NCBI GenBank assembly: GCA_947575935.1
Contig: CANPPM010000115.1
Location: 1 to 8,232 of the forward strand
DNA length: 8,232 nucleotides
Direction: 5' to 3'
DNA from: an uncultured Butyricicoccus sp.
GTDB taxonomy: Bacteria; Bacillota; Clostridia; Oscillospirales; Butyricicoccaceae
In this document: one piece after another, positions 1-7,054 of the stretch
Layout of the letters: each line of letters starts with the position of its first letter
Numbering within the stretch: the first letter of the stretch is position 1
Notes under the pieces: model-generated
Databases searched by the model: none
The model's input: only the letters and a program-made list of their open reading frames with translations
Told to the model about the DNA's origin: nothing
Program-made: the position numbers and the translations under genes

Positions 1-2
1 AT

Positions 3-2429
3 AAGCGGACGCTCTGGGATCGCTGCAAGCCCTTAATTGATGCCATTACGGAGCAGTTCGCCTTGTGTGAAGATGCCGAATATACGACCATTTTCTTTTC
101 GCAGGCCAAAAAGATTTCGAATCTTCACAATCAATATTATTATCATTACATTTATTCGGGTTCTGCGTCAGCCGGGCTGGCAAGCTCATATGAAAAAGCG
201 GAACGGAGCATCCGTTTCCAGGGGACGGCGTTCCGCAATATGCGGGAGCACCTGAAACGGGTCGGGCTGTATGAGCAGTATCGGGAGAATTTTGAAATTT
301 TTCGGGGCTTCCATCAAAAGTGTATGCTGTGGCATATTGCGGAATCAAATTTGAAAGGCGGGCAGAAAAGCTACCTCACCCGGTACTGTAACCGAGAATT
401 TGAAAACGGCAAACCAGAGCCGCTTACGCAGGAGGATATGTTTTTTACACAGCATTTTGTGGAACAGACGAACGGGTTGGAGGCCATTCGGGAAAAGATC
501 GTCTCCCCCAAATGCCAGGTGGTGTCCTTTGATGTCTTTGATACGGCGATCGTGCGGAGCGCCTGGCAACCGATCGACGTATTCGAATACATGGTCCCCT
601 TTTACCGGGAACGAACCGGAGACCAGCATTCTTTTCCCAGCATCCGGATCTCTGCGGAGGCGTTTGCTAGGGAACAGCTCGGACGCCCCGGAAGTTTTCG
701 CGAGGAAATCACCCTGGACGAAATTTACGAAAGCATGTGCCGCTTGTATCAGATGGATGGAAATACAGCGGAACAGTTAAAGCAACATGAAATTGAAACC
801 GAGTTCGCGGTTTGTTCCGCCCGTGGGATCGTCAGGGAATTGTATGATTTGGCCCGCAGCTGCGGAAAGCGCGTGATTTTTATAACCGATACGTATCTGC
901 CGTTTGGGATTGTCAAAGAACTGCTGGAACGCAACGGCTATACCGGGTATGACCGGTTATATGTTTCGAGCGAAGCAAAGGTTACGAAAGCGGGCGGCAG
1001 TCTGTATCGGAAAGTGATGTCTGATCTAAAAAATTTCAAAGCTGGAGAATTCTTGCATATCGGCGACAATTATCCTGTAGATATTGAGATTGCTGGGCAG
1101 CTGCGGTGGAATACCGGCTATATTCCAAGGGCAGTCGATGTGTTTTGCAATACATCGGCTGGTACCTATGCGGGGCAGCTGTTTGGCGCGTTGTACGCAG
1201 AACGTGGATTCAGCAAGTTCAGCAACAGCCTGTTTCTGCGGACTGCGGTGGCGGTGGGCGTCAACCAAGTGTTTGGAAACCCATTTGTGCAGTATAACAT
1301 GGATTCGGATTTTAACGCGGATCCCGCTCATATCGGGGCCTTTGCGCTGGGGATGCATACCTGTGGATTTTGTCAATGGCTGTTGGAGCAGCTGGACTGC
1401 AGCCGGAAGGCTGGGGTTGTCTTCCTTGGGGAGGAAATGAAATGGTTTTACCAGGCGTTCCAGCGGATATGCCAAATCCGGGGGCTGGACATTTCCGCAG
1501 AGTTCATTGGGCTGAAAAAAACGGCCGCTTCGATTCCGAGATTCTATTGCCGCGACGCGCTGTATTACATTCCCAGTATCGTGGAAATTACCGTCTTGAC
1601 GCCGGAAGATCTGTGCGATGCGTTGGAATACTGCTTAAAAGATACGTTTATTGAAAATCGAACCGAACTTCTCGAGCGCCATGGGATTGTGCCGGACAAA
1701 AAATTCTCTTCTTATGCCAAGATCAAAGTGGTATTGGATGTGCTACATGATGAATATGTGGATGAAGAAAAAATACAGAACGGCGCGCCGGAGGTTCCGG
1801 ATACGCAGCTGTGCGTGATTTCGGGTTTGAATATGGATGTGAATTCCGCTCTGCATGAGACCGGATTCTCTGGAGGGATCTATTCGATGTACCGTCCCGT
1901 CATTTTTTCATGGTTCGGGTTGAAAGCGTACAGCGGTCTGAACGTGGATGCCGGCTTTGGGGAAATCCTATCCGCCTTTCTACGGGATCCGGATCAGGAG
2001 GATGTCGGCAGCAAAAGCATTTTATGCGTTATGCGGAAACATGCCCTTGACTATATCCGTGATTTTTACGCGCTTTATCCACGCTGCGGGACGCCGGCGA
2101 TTCAGGATGATCTTCTGTCTGAGCCGCTGCATTACCTGATTCGGCACGCGAAACCTCTGGATCGGTATATTTTTGCAACGATACCGTTTGATGAGGATCT
2201 TTCGGTCAGCGATTTTTGGGGGATGTATGCAAAGCCGCTCCCGGACGTCGAACAGGAATGCAAAAACGAAATCTATGCATCGCTGAACAAAGTGCAAAAG
2301 CTGTTTTATCTGCTTGCGATCGACCATCCCCGTCTGTTTGAGACAGCCAAAGCGCGTCTGAAAAAATATCCGCGCCTGTTCAGGGCGGCGAAACGTGTTT
2401 ATAGAACGATGAAACCAATCCAATCTTAA
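3..2429 (+). CDS. GT2 glycosyltransferase C-terminus fused to HAD-like domain (5' truncated by window)
   Basis: The frame is open to the left edge, so 808 residues of a longer protein are visible; the TTG at 63 is internal and not a credible start. Visible residues 1-~60 resemble the end of a GT-A fold family-2 glycosyltransferase: an acidic LCED motif (21-24), then the A-K-K-I and Y-Y-Y-H-Y stretch typical of that family's C-terminus. A HAD-type domain follows at about 170-390: motif I FDVFDT (D177, D180), motif II ITDTYLP (T295 in visible numbering), Lys329 in the TKAGGS segment, and motif IV GDNYPVD (D355, D360). All key HAD residues are kept, so a phosphatase-like activity is plausible but unproven. 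About 400 further residues match no domain I can name, but such extensions accompany HAD domains of the COG5610 type in polysaccharide loci. The C-terminus is basic and possibly membrane-peripheral. No transmembrane segment is evident. The gene ends 14 bases before rfbF, so co-transcription is likely. The donor and acceptor sugars cannot be read from the sequence. Confidence 0.8.
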   Translation, partial: KRTLWDRCKPLIDAITEQFALCEDAEYTTIFFSQAKKISNLHNQYYYHYIYSGSASAGLASSYEKAERSIRFQGTAFRNMREHLKRVGLYEQYRENFEIFRGFHQKCMLWHIAESNLKGGQKSYLTRYCNREFENGKPEPLTQEDMFFTQHFVEQTNGLEAIREKIVSPKCQVVSFDVFDTAIVRSAWQPIDVFEYMVPFYRERTGDQHSFPSIRISAEAFAREQLGRPGSFREEITLDEIYESMCRLYQMDGNTAEQLKQHEIETEFAVCSARGIVRELYDLARSCGKRVIFITDTYLPFGIVKELLERNGYTGYDRLYVSSEAKVTKAGGSLYRKVMSDLKNFKAGEFLHIGDNYPVDIEIAGQLRWNTGYIPRAVDVFCNTSAGTYAGQLFGALYAERGFSKFSNSLFLRTAVAVGVNQVFGNPFVQYNMDSDFNADPAHIGAFALGMHTCGFCQWLLEQLDCSRKAGVVFLGEEMKWFYQAFQRICQIRGLDISAEFIGLKKTAASIPRFYCRDALYYIPSIVEITVLTPEDLCDALEYCLKDTFIENRTELLERHGIVPDKKFSSYAKIKVVLDVLHDEYVDEEKIQNGAPEVPDTQLCVISGLNMDVNSALHETGFSGGIYSMYRPVIFSWFGLKAYSGLNVDAGFGEILSAFLRDPDQEDVGSKSILCVMRKHALDYIRDFYALYPRCGTPAIQDDLLSEPLHYLIRHAKPLDRYIFATIPFDEDLSVSDFWGMYAKPLPDVEQECKNEIYASLNKVQKLFYLLAIDHPRLFETAKARLKKYPRLFRAAKRVYRTMKPIQS

Positions 2430-2443
2430 CGGAGGAAAACGGA

Positions 2444-3226
2444 ATGAAAGTGATTCTTTTAGCGGGGGGATACGGTACCCGCATTTCTGAAGAGAGCCAA
2501 TTTAAGCCGAAACCCATGATTGAGCTGGGGGGGATGCCGATTTTATGGCATATCATGAAGCTGTATGCTGCACATGGCTTTTATGAATTCATTATTTGCG
2601 CGGGATATAAACAGCATGTGATCAAAGAATACTTTGCCGATTATTTTTTGCATACATCCGATATTACATACGATTTCACAAACGGTAAGAATGAAATGAC
2701 AGTGCACCGCAGCACATCTGAGCGTTGGAAAGTGACCGTTGTCGATACCGGTGAAAACACGATGACCGGTGGACGGGTCAAACGGGTAAAGGACTATATT
2801 GGCGGAGAACCGTTCCTGCTGACCTATGGCGACGGCGTGTCGGATCTGAATATCACCAAGCTGGTCGAATTCCACCGGTCGCATGGGAAAATGGTTACTA
2901 TATCGGCCTATAACGCCGGGCAGCGTTTCGGGGTACTCGATCTCCGGGCAGACGGGCGGGTCCATGAATTTCGCGAGAAGACACAGGGGGATGGCAGCAT
3001 GATCAACATCGGCTTTATGGTCTGCCAACCGGAGTTTCTTCAATACATTGAAGGGGACCGTACGGTCCTGGAAAAGGTCCCGTTGGAGACGGCCGCCCGG
3101 TCGGGGCAGCTGATGGGGTACCGCCATGAAGGCTTTTGGCAGTGTATGGACACTGTGCGGGAAAAGGAGGCGCTTGAAAAACTTTGGTCGGAAGGCCGCG
3201 CCCCCTGGAAAGTGTGGGCGGAATGA
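2444..3226 (+). CDS. rfbF: Glucose-1-phosphate cytidylyltransferase
   Basis: The enzyme joins glucose-1-phosphate and CTP to give CDP-glucose and pyrophosphate, the first step of CDP-deoxysugar synthesis in the cytoplasm. The 260-residue length matches the family (about 257). Signatures are the N-terminal nucleotidyltransferase loop LAGGYGTR (residues 6-13), the substrate segment FKPKPM (20-25) with K21 and K23, the metal-binding YGDG (128-131, D130) and the family-specific C-terminal stretch GFWQ-x-MDT-x-RE followed by LEKLW and APWKVW. The stretch GFWQCMDT has Cys where Pro is usual, a minor change. The ATG has a GGAGG ribosome site at 2431-2435 and lies 14 bases after the preceding stop. 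It is the first gene of a five-gene CDP-sugar run, and its stop overlaps the start of rfbG. Confidence 0.95.
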   Translation: MKVILLAGGYGTRISEESQFKPKPMIELGGMPILWHIMKLYAAHGFYEFIICAGYKQHVIKEYFADYFLHTSDITYDFTNGKNEMTVHRSTSERWKVTVVDTGENTMTGGRVKRVKDYIGGEPFLLTYGDGVSDLNITKLVEFHRSHGKMVTISAYNAGQRFGVLDLRADGRVHEFREKTQGDGSMINIGFMVCQPEFLQYIEGDRTVLEKVPLETAARSGQLMGYRHEGFWQCMDTVREKEALEKLWSEGRAPWKVWAE

Positions 3227-4287
3227 TGCGGTATATCGATGCGGATTTTTACCGTGGGAAGCGGGTCTTTGTAACCGGGCATACAGGGTTCAAAGGGGGG
3301 TGGCTATGCCGTATCCTGCTGCAGGTGGGCGCGGAGGTAACCGGATATTCCCTCGCTGCGCCAACTGCGCCTAATTTGTTTTCCCTTGCGGGGCTGGAAG
3401 GGGCTATGGTTTCCGTGATTGGCGATATCCGTGACAGGGGGGCATTAGATGCCGCGTTTCGGGCTGCAAAACCGGAGATTGTGCTGCATCTTGCAGCGCA
3501 GCCGATCGTACGGGAAAGCTATCGGGATCCGGTCTATACTTATGAAACCAATGTGATAGGGACGGTGAACCTTTTGGAATGCATCCGGGGAAGCGCCTCC
3601 GTCCGAAGTGTTTTGAACGTGACCACGGATAAAGTCTATCAGAACAATGAATGGGTTTGGGGATACCGGGAGGACGAGCCGCTGGACGGCTTTGACCCTT
3701 ATTCCAATTCAAAGTCTTGCTCGGAACTGGTGACGCATAGCTATGTAAAAAGCTTTTTTGCGGATGGGGATACTGTGGTTTCGACCGCACGCGCAGGCAA
3801 CGTGATCGGCGGGGGCGACTTTGCTAAGGATCGTATCCTTCCAGACTGCATCCGCGCCGTGCAGGAGGGCCGGGAAATCATCGTTCGGAATCCGCATTCC
3901 ACACGGCCCTACCAACATGTACTGGAGCCGCTTTTCGCCTATCTGATGATTGCGGAGCGTCAGTATCAGGATCGCTCTTTTGCAGGCTGGTATAACGTTG
4001 GGCCGGATGAATGTGACTGCGTCACCACCGGGGAGCTGACGGAACTATTCTGCAGGAAATGGGGGGACGGTGCACGTTGGATCAGCCGGGCGGAAGCAGA
4101 TGCACCACATGAAGCAAATTTTCTGAAACTGGACTGTTCAAAGCTGAAGGGGAAATTTCATTGGCAGCCGCGCTGGCACATTGAAGAAGCCGTTGAGAAA
4201 ACGGTGCAGTGGAGCCAGGTCTGGCTGTCAGGCGGCGCGGTTCCGGAAGAGATGGATCGTCAAATCAGGGCCTATCAGGAGGGATAA
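3223..4287 (+). CDS. rfbG: CDP-glucose 4,6-dehydratase
   Basis: This extended SDR converts CDP-glucose to CDP-4-keto-6-deoxy-D-glucose with tightly bound NAD. It has 354 residues, against roughly 357-360 for the family. The NAD-binding loop is TGHTGFKG (18-25), the characteristic family version. Other marks are LHLAAQPIVR (88-97), the catalytic TTDK (T135, D136, K137), the Y160-x3-K164 pair, GNVIGGGD, and the RNP-H-STRPYQHVLEP segment typical of this dehydratase. The frame is open upstream to 3184, but the family begins only a few residues before the D-F-Y-R-G-K-R-V-F-V-T-G stretch. I therefore take the ATG at 3223, which overlaps the rfbF stop in an ATGA arrangement; the ATG at 3226 is equally possible. 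The overlap implies translational coupling to rfbF. Confidence 0.95.
   Translation: MMRYIDADFYRGKRVFVTGHTGFKGGWLCRILLQVGAEVTGYSLAAPTAPNLFSLAGLEGAMVSVIGDIRDRGALDAAFRAAKPEIVLHLAAQPIVRESYRDPVYTYETNVIGTVNLLECIRGSASVRSVLNVTTDKVYQNNEWVWGYREDEPLDGFDPYSNSKSCSELVTHSYVKSFFADGDTVVSTARAGNVIGGGDFAKDRILPDCIRAVQEGREIIVRNPHSTRPYQHVLEPLFAYLMIAERQYQDRSFAGWYNVGPDECDCVTTGELTELFCRKWGDGARWISRAEADAPHEANFLKLDCSKLKGKFHWQPRWHIEEAVEKTVQWSQVWLSGGAVPEEMDRQIRAYQEG
4277..4283 (+). promoter_or_regulatory. Ribosome binding site AGGAGGG
   Basis: The strong Shine-Dalgarno sequence AGGAGGG lies inside the last codons of rfbG, six bases before the ATG at 4290. It decides the start of the downstream SDR gene against a longer open frame beginning at 4209. 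The 4290 start also puts the nucleotide-binding loop at residue 6, where SDR proteins normally have it. Confidence 0.8.
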
Positions 4288-4289
4288 GT

Positions 4290-5198
4290 ATGCAGATTAT
4301 TGTGACCGGAGCAGGGGGATTTGTCGGCCGGAACCTGACAGCCTGCCTGTTGGAGCATGGCGATACGGTAACGGCGGTTGATCTTGCAGGCTCTGCGTTA
4401 GACTCCCTGCAAAGGGACCGTCTGGAGATCATCGGGCTAAGGCAGGAGGACACGCCGGACCGGTTATGCAGCCTGCTGGCCGGGCGGACATTTGATGCGA
4501 TGGTGCATCTGGCGTGGGTCGGGGCAGGCGGTCCTTTGCGTGCCGATTACCGAATCCAGCTGGAAAATGTACGTACAGCGCTGGATTATTATACGGCGGC
4601 TGACCGGTTGGGCTGTAAAAAATTCGTGGCGGTCGGCACGATTGGCGAATATATGGCGCAGCTGGCAGAGAAAAACAAGATCCATTCCGAAAACTTTGTC
4701 TATGCCAACTGCAAAAGCATGACACACAACCTTTTAAATATCATTGCATACCGGAAGGGCTGCAAAGCGGTTTGGGCTACGCTTGGAGGATTGTATGGTG
4801 TGGGAGATTCTACAAATAATCTGGTGAACTATACCCTGAAAACGTTGCGCTCTGGGCAGCGTCCGACCTTCGGTCCGGCAGAACAGCCGTTTGACTTTGT
4901 GAATATCAAAGACTGCGTGAATGCGCTTCGTCTGCTTGCCGTTACAAATACCGTTTCTTCAGAATTTTATGTTGGCAGCGGCCGTCCCAGGCCGCTGAAA
5001 GAATATTTAATAGAAATTGCGGATTATGCCGGCAGTGGGATTGGCATTGGCATCAATGAACGTCCGGACGATGGGACACGGTATCTTTATGAGTGGTTTG
5101 ACATCACTGCGCTGGTCGATGAAACCGGCTATCAGCCTGCATACACTTTTGAAAAGGGGATTAAGGAAATCATAGGCCGTCTTACGGAGGAGGAGTAA
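4290..5198 (+). CDS. NAD(P)-dependent SDR epimerase/reductase, likely CDP-4-keto-6-deoxyhexose reductase
   Basis: This is a 302-residue extended short-chain dehydrogenase/reductase. The dinucleotide loop TGAGGFVG is at residues 6-13 with D31 at the end of the second strand, which favours NAD. HLAWVG is at 73-78. T117 in the V-G-T-I-G-E-Y segment is the likely catalytic Ser/Thr, and Y138-A-N-C-K142 is the catalytic Tyr-x3-Lys pair. The rest (F-V-N-I-K-D near 205-215, V-G-S-G-R-P) fits the C-terminal half of sugar-nucleotide enzymes. It sits two bases after rfbG and three before the RmlC-like gene. By position the likely job is stereospecific reduction at C4 of the keto sugar made by RfbG after epimerisation. 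The family also includes C2 and C4 epimerases, and residues alone do not separate these, so the substrate is inferred from neighbours. Confidence 0.85.
   Translation: MQIIVTGAGGFVGRNLTACLLEHGDTVTAVDLAGSALDSLQRDRLEIIGLRQEDTPDRLCSLLAGRTFDAMVHLAWVGAGGPLRADYRIQLENVRTALDYYTAADRLGCKKFVAVGTIGEYMAQLAEKNKIHSENFVYANCKSMTHNLLNIIAYRKGCKAVWATLGGLYGVGDSTNNLVNYTLKTLRSGQRPTFGPAEQPFDFVNIKDCVNALRLLAVTNTVSSEFYVGSGRPRPLKEYLIEIADYAGSGIGIGINERPDDGTRYLYEWFDITALVDETGYQPAYTFEKGIKEIIGRLTEEE
5186..5194 (+). promoter_or_regulatory. Ribosome binding site GGAGGAGGA
   Basis: A purine-rich Shine-Dalgarno stretch lies at the end of the SDR gene, seven bases before the ATG at 5202. It overlaps the last codons of the upstream gene (two Glu codons, stop 5196-5198), consistent with coupled translation. 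Confidence 0.7.
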
Positions 5199-5201
5199 TA
5201 C

Positions 5202-5774
5202 ATGTCTGTTCAGCAGTTCAATTTTGAAAACGTCGCTGGAATCGAAGGGTTGAAAATTATTTCTCCTTTTATAGCCAGTGATTCCCGAGGAATGTTCAGA
5301 AAATCGTATGAACATAATATTTTCCGGAAAAATGGCATTGATATGCCGGTTTCTGAGGTGGAGGAGTCTGTTTCTGCAAAAGGGGTGCTGCGTGGTCTCC
5401 ATATGCAGCATACGAAGCCCCAGCATAAACTGATCCGTGTCACGAAAGGAAAGATATTTGATGTTGCGGTGGATGCGCGAAGAGGCTCCCCTTCTTTTGG
5501 AAAGTATTTTTCGATCATTTTGAGTGCAGAGCCTTATAAACTGTTGTATATTCCCGCGGGATTTTTTCATGGCTTTTTATCGTTAGAAGATGATACAGAA
5601 TTCAGCTGCATTTGCGGGGAAGATTATAACCCGGATTATGACGCAGGCATTCGCTGGGATGACCCGGATATTGGAATCCGCTGGCCCCTGGATGAAGTGG
5701 ATACGCTGATTTTGTCCGATAAAGATAAACATGCGCCTACATTTCAGGAATACTGCGCGAAATACACATGGTAA
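5202..5774 (+). CDS. RmlC-like cupin sugar-nucleotide 3- and/or 5-epimerase (dTDP-4-dehydrorhamnose 3,5-epimerase family)
   Basis: The 190-residue length is close to RmlC (about 183). Family signatures are D27-S-R-G-M-F32, GVLRGLH (61-67) with the general base H67, K76, FDVAVD (86-91), the G-S-P-S-F-G turn, IPAGFFHGF (117-125), WDDPDIGIRWP (152-162) and LSDKD (171-175), where D175 is the expected partner of H67. Aligned without gaps to Salmonella RmlC from memory, the active-site Tyr of the F-L-Y-K segment is C136 here. The Gln and Asn of the Q-D-N-H-S segment are also replaced (E52-V-E-E-S56). The cupin scaffold and His-Asp pair are therefore intact but the acid and sugar-contacting residues differ. 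No rmlA/B/D genes are near, whereas rfbF and rfbG are, so the substrate is probably CDP-4-keto-6-deoxyglucose rather than the dTDP sugar. Whether C3, C5 or both are inverted cannot be told. Confidence 0.88.
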   Translation: MSVQQFNFENVAGIEGLKIISPFIASDSRGMFRKSYEHNIFRKNGIDMPVSEVEESVSAKGVLRGLHMQHTKPQHKLIRVTKGKIFDVAVDARRGSPSFGKYFSIILSAEPYKLLYIPAGFFHGFLSLEDDTEFSCICGEDYNPDYDAGIRWDDPDIGIRWPLDEVDTLILSDKDKHAPTFQEYCAKYTW

Positions 5775-5779
5775 GAGGA
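5773..5779 (+). promoter_or_regulatory. Ribosome binding site AAGAGGA
   Basis: AAGAGGA lies six bases before the ATG at 5786 and overlaps the stop of the RmlC-like gene (5772-5774). It supports 5786 rather than the in-frame ATG at 5768, which would add six residues and has no ribosome site. The 5786 start gives M-Y-D-Y, the usual beginning of Glf proteins. Confidence 0.7.
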
Positions 5780-5785
5780 ACAAAT

Positions 5786-6946
5786 ATGTATGATTATCTG
5801 ATTGTCGGTTCAGGTTTCTGCGGAAGCGTAATTGCCAGGAAGCTTGCGGAAGAACTGGACAAGAAAGTTTTGATTCTGGAAAAACGGGATCAGATTGCAG
5901 GCAATATGTATGACTATCCAGATGAAAACGGGATCATGGTTCAGAAATACGGGCCGCATACGTTTGTCACGGATAAGCCGGAGATTGTGGAATATATTTC
6001 CCGATACGGCGGCTGGCATGAATATGTCGTTTGTACCGAGGCTGAGATTGACGGTCAGCTGATTCCCAGTCCATTCAATTTCAAAGCGGTGGAGATGATG
6101 TACCCTCCGGATCATGCGGCGGAGCTGATTCGCCGTCTCAAGGCCAGGTTCCCAGGGGAAGAGCGGGTTCCAATTTTTATGCTGGCTGAATGCGGCGACG
6201 AGCTGATTCAGGAATACGCGGAGCGGATGTATCAAAAAGATTATATCCCGTATACCTGCAAGCAGTGGGGGATCCCGCCGGAAAAGCTGGATCGGAGTGT
6301 CATCGCCCGGGTTAAAATTGTACTATCTTACGAAACAAAGTATATGCAGCAGAAATACCAGCTGATGCCGGACGTCAGTTTTACACAATTTTTTGGTTCG
6401 TTGCTGGACCATCCCAATATAACGGTCCATACCGGCGTCGATGCGCTGGAACATCTTCGGGCGGATACAAAAACGCATACGGTTCGGTTTCAGAACGGGG
6501 AAGCGTCCGTACCGGTCGTTTACACGGGCCCGATTGATGAATTGTTTGGGAACTGCTTTGGGCGGCTGCCTTATATTTCGTTGGATATTCGAAACTTCAC
6601 GCATTCTGAAGATTACCACCAGAGAACGCCGATTATTGTATATCCTCAGGCGGAAGGATATACGCGTTCCAGTGAATATAAATATTTTTATGGACAGAAA
6701 GCGGAAGGCACAACGGTATCGTTTGAATATCCGATGCCCTATGACCCGGATGCGCCGATCGGGAATATTCCTTACTATCCTATTATCAATGATGAAAATC
6801 TGCAGGTATATCAACAATACCGGGCGCTTGCGAATCAGTTCCATAATCTTTATGTATGCGGGCGCCTGGGCGATTATAAATATTATAACATGGATGCTGC
6901 AATTGAGCGTGGATTTGAGATCGCCGGAGAGATTGCTGCACGCTGA
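5786..6946 (+). CDS. glf: UDP-galactopyranose mutase-like flavoenzyme, probable pyranose/furanose mutase of a non-Gal sugar nucleotide
   Basis: Glf-family enzymes use reduced FAD to interconvert pyranose and furanose forms of a nucleotide sugar. The 386-residue length fits (E. coli 367). Visible are the N-terminal FAD loop VGSGFCG (7-13), the ribose-binding E32-K-R, G39-N, KYGPH (54-58), the active-site tryptophan in T-C-K-Q-W161-G, Y191, VYTGPIDE (245-252), YTR (R294), PYYP (329-332) and the C-terminal GRLGDYKYYNMD (R360, Y364, Y367). Compared from memory with E. coli Glf, three otherwise near-invariant positions differ. The second His of H-I-F-H is V61, the mobile-loop Arg of V-R-F is V179, and the Asp of Y-Y-D-M is N368. 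These lie at or near the UDP-Gal site, so UDP-Gal may not be the substrate. It is the last gene of the CDP-sugar run, 11 bases after the epimerase gene, so a CDP-6-deoxyhexose is the likely alternative. The family is sure; the substrate is inferred. Confidence 0.9.
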   Translation: MYDYLIVGSGFCGSVIARKLAEELDKKVLILEKRDQIAGNMYDYPDENGIMVQKYGPHTFVTDKPEIVEYISRYGGWHEYVVCTEAEIDGQLIPSPFNFKAVEMMYPPDHAAELIRRLKARFPGEERVPIFMLAECGDELIQEYAERMYQKDYIPYTCKQWGIPPEKLDRSVIARVKIVLSYETKYMQQKYQLMPDVSFTQFFGSLLDHPNITVHTGVDALEHLRADTKTHTVRFQNGEASVPVVYTGPIDELFGNCFGRLPYISLDIRNFTHSEDYHQRTPIIVYPQAEGYTRSSEYKYFYGQKAEGTTVSFEYPMPYDPDAPIGNIPYYPIINDENLQVYQQYRALANQFHNLYVCGRLGDYKYYNMDAAIERGFEIAGEIAAR

Positions 6947-7026
6947 CAGGGCGATGACCGCAAAGGAGAAGGGCAATAGAGTAAATTTGCCCCAATATGA
7001 ATTTGGACACGATTTAACGCATATGG

Positions 7027-7054
7027 AATGCCCTGGGATATCCCCCAGGGCATT
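7027..7054 (+). terminator. Perfect 11-bp hairpin after the CDP-sugar operon, possible terminator without U-tract
   Basis: The arm AATGCCCTGGG (7027-7037) pairs perfectly with CCCAGGGCATT (7044-7054) around a six-base loop. It starts 80 bases after the mutase stop codon, where an operon terminator is expected. No T-run follows (GCTATCGG), so it is not a standard intrinsic terminator. It could act with a factor, or protect the 3' end of the message. Confidence 0.45.

Noticed and set aside
63..65. TTG as start of the large GT-HAD gene
   Set aside because: The same frame is open to the left edge and the residues before it continue the glycosyltransferase pattern, so the gene begins outside the window.
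1026..1475. Minus-strand open frame of 149 residues inside the GT-HAD gene, and similar ones at 2543-3127 and 6323-6976
   Set aside because: They are antisense to well-supported genes with clear domain motifs, show no family pattern and arise from the codon bias of the sense strand.
3184..3222. Longer N-terminus for rfbG
   Set aside because: It would overlap rfbF by over 40 bases and add residues not found in the family; the ATG at 3223 in an ATGA overlap is better.
4209..4289. Longer N-terminus for the SDR gene
   Set aside because: It would place 27 non-family residues before the nucleotide-binding strand, and the AGGAGGG site fits the ATG at 4290.
2444..5774. 3,6-dideoxyhexose (paratose, abequose, tyvelose) pathway
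   Set aside because: No RfbH-type PLP/iron-sulfur dehydrase is in the window; the cupin epimerase and Glf-like mutase point to another product. RfbH encoded outside the window cannot be excluded.
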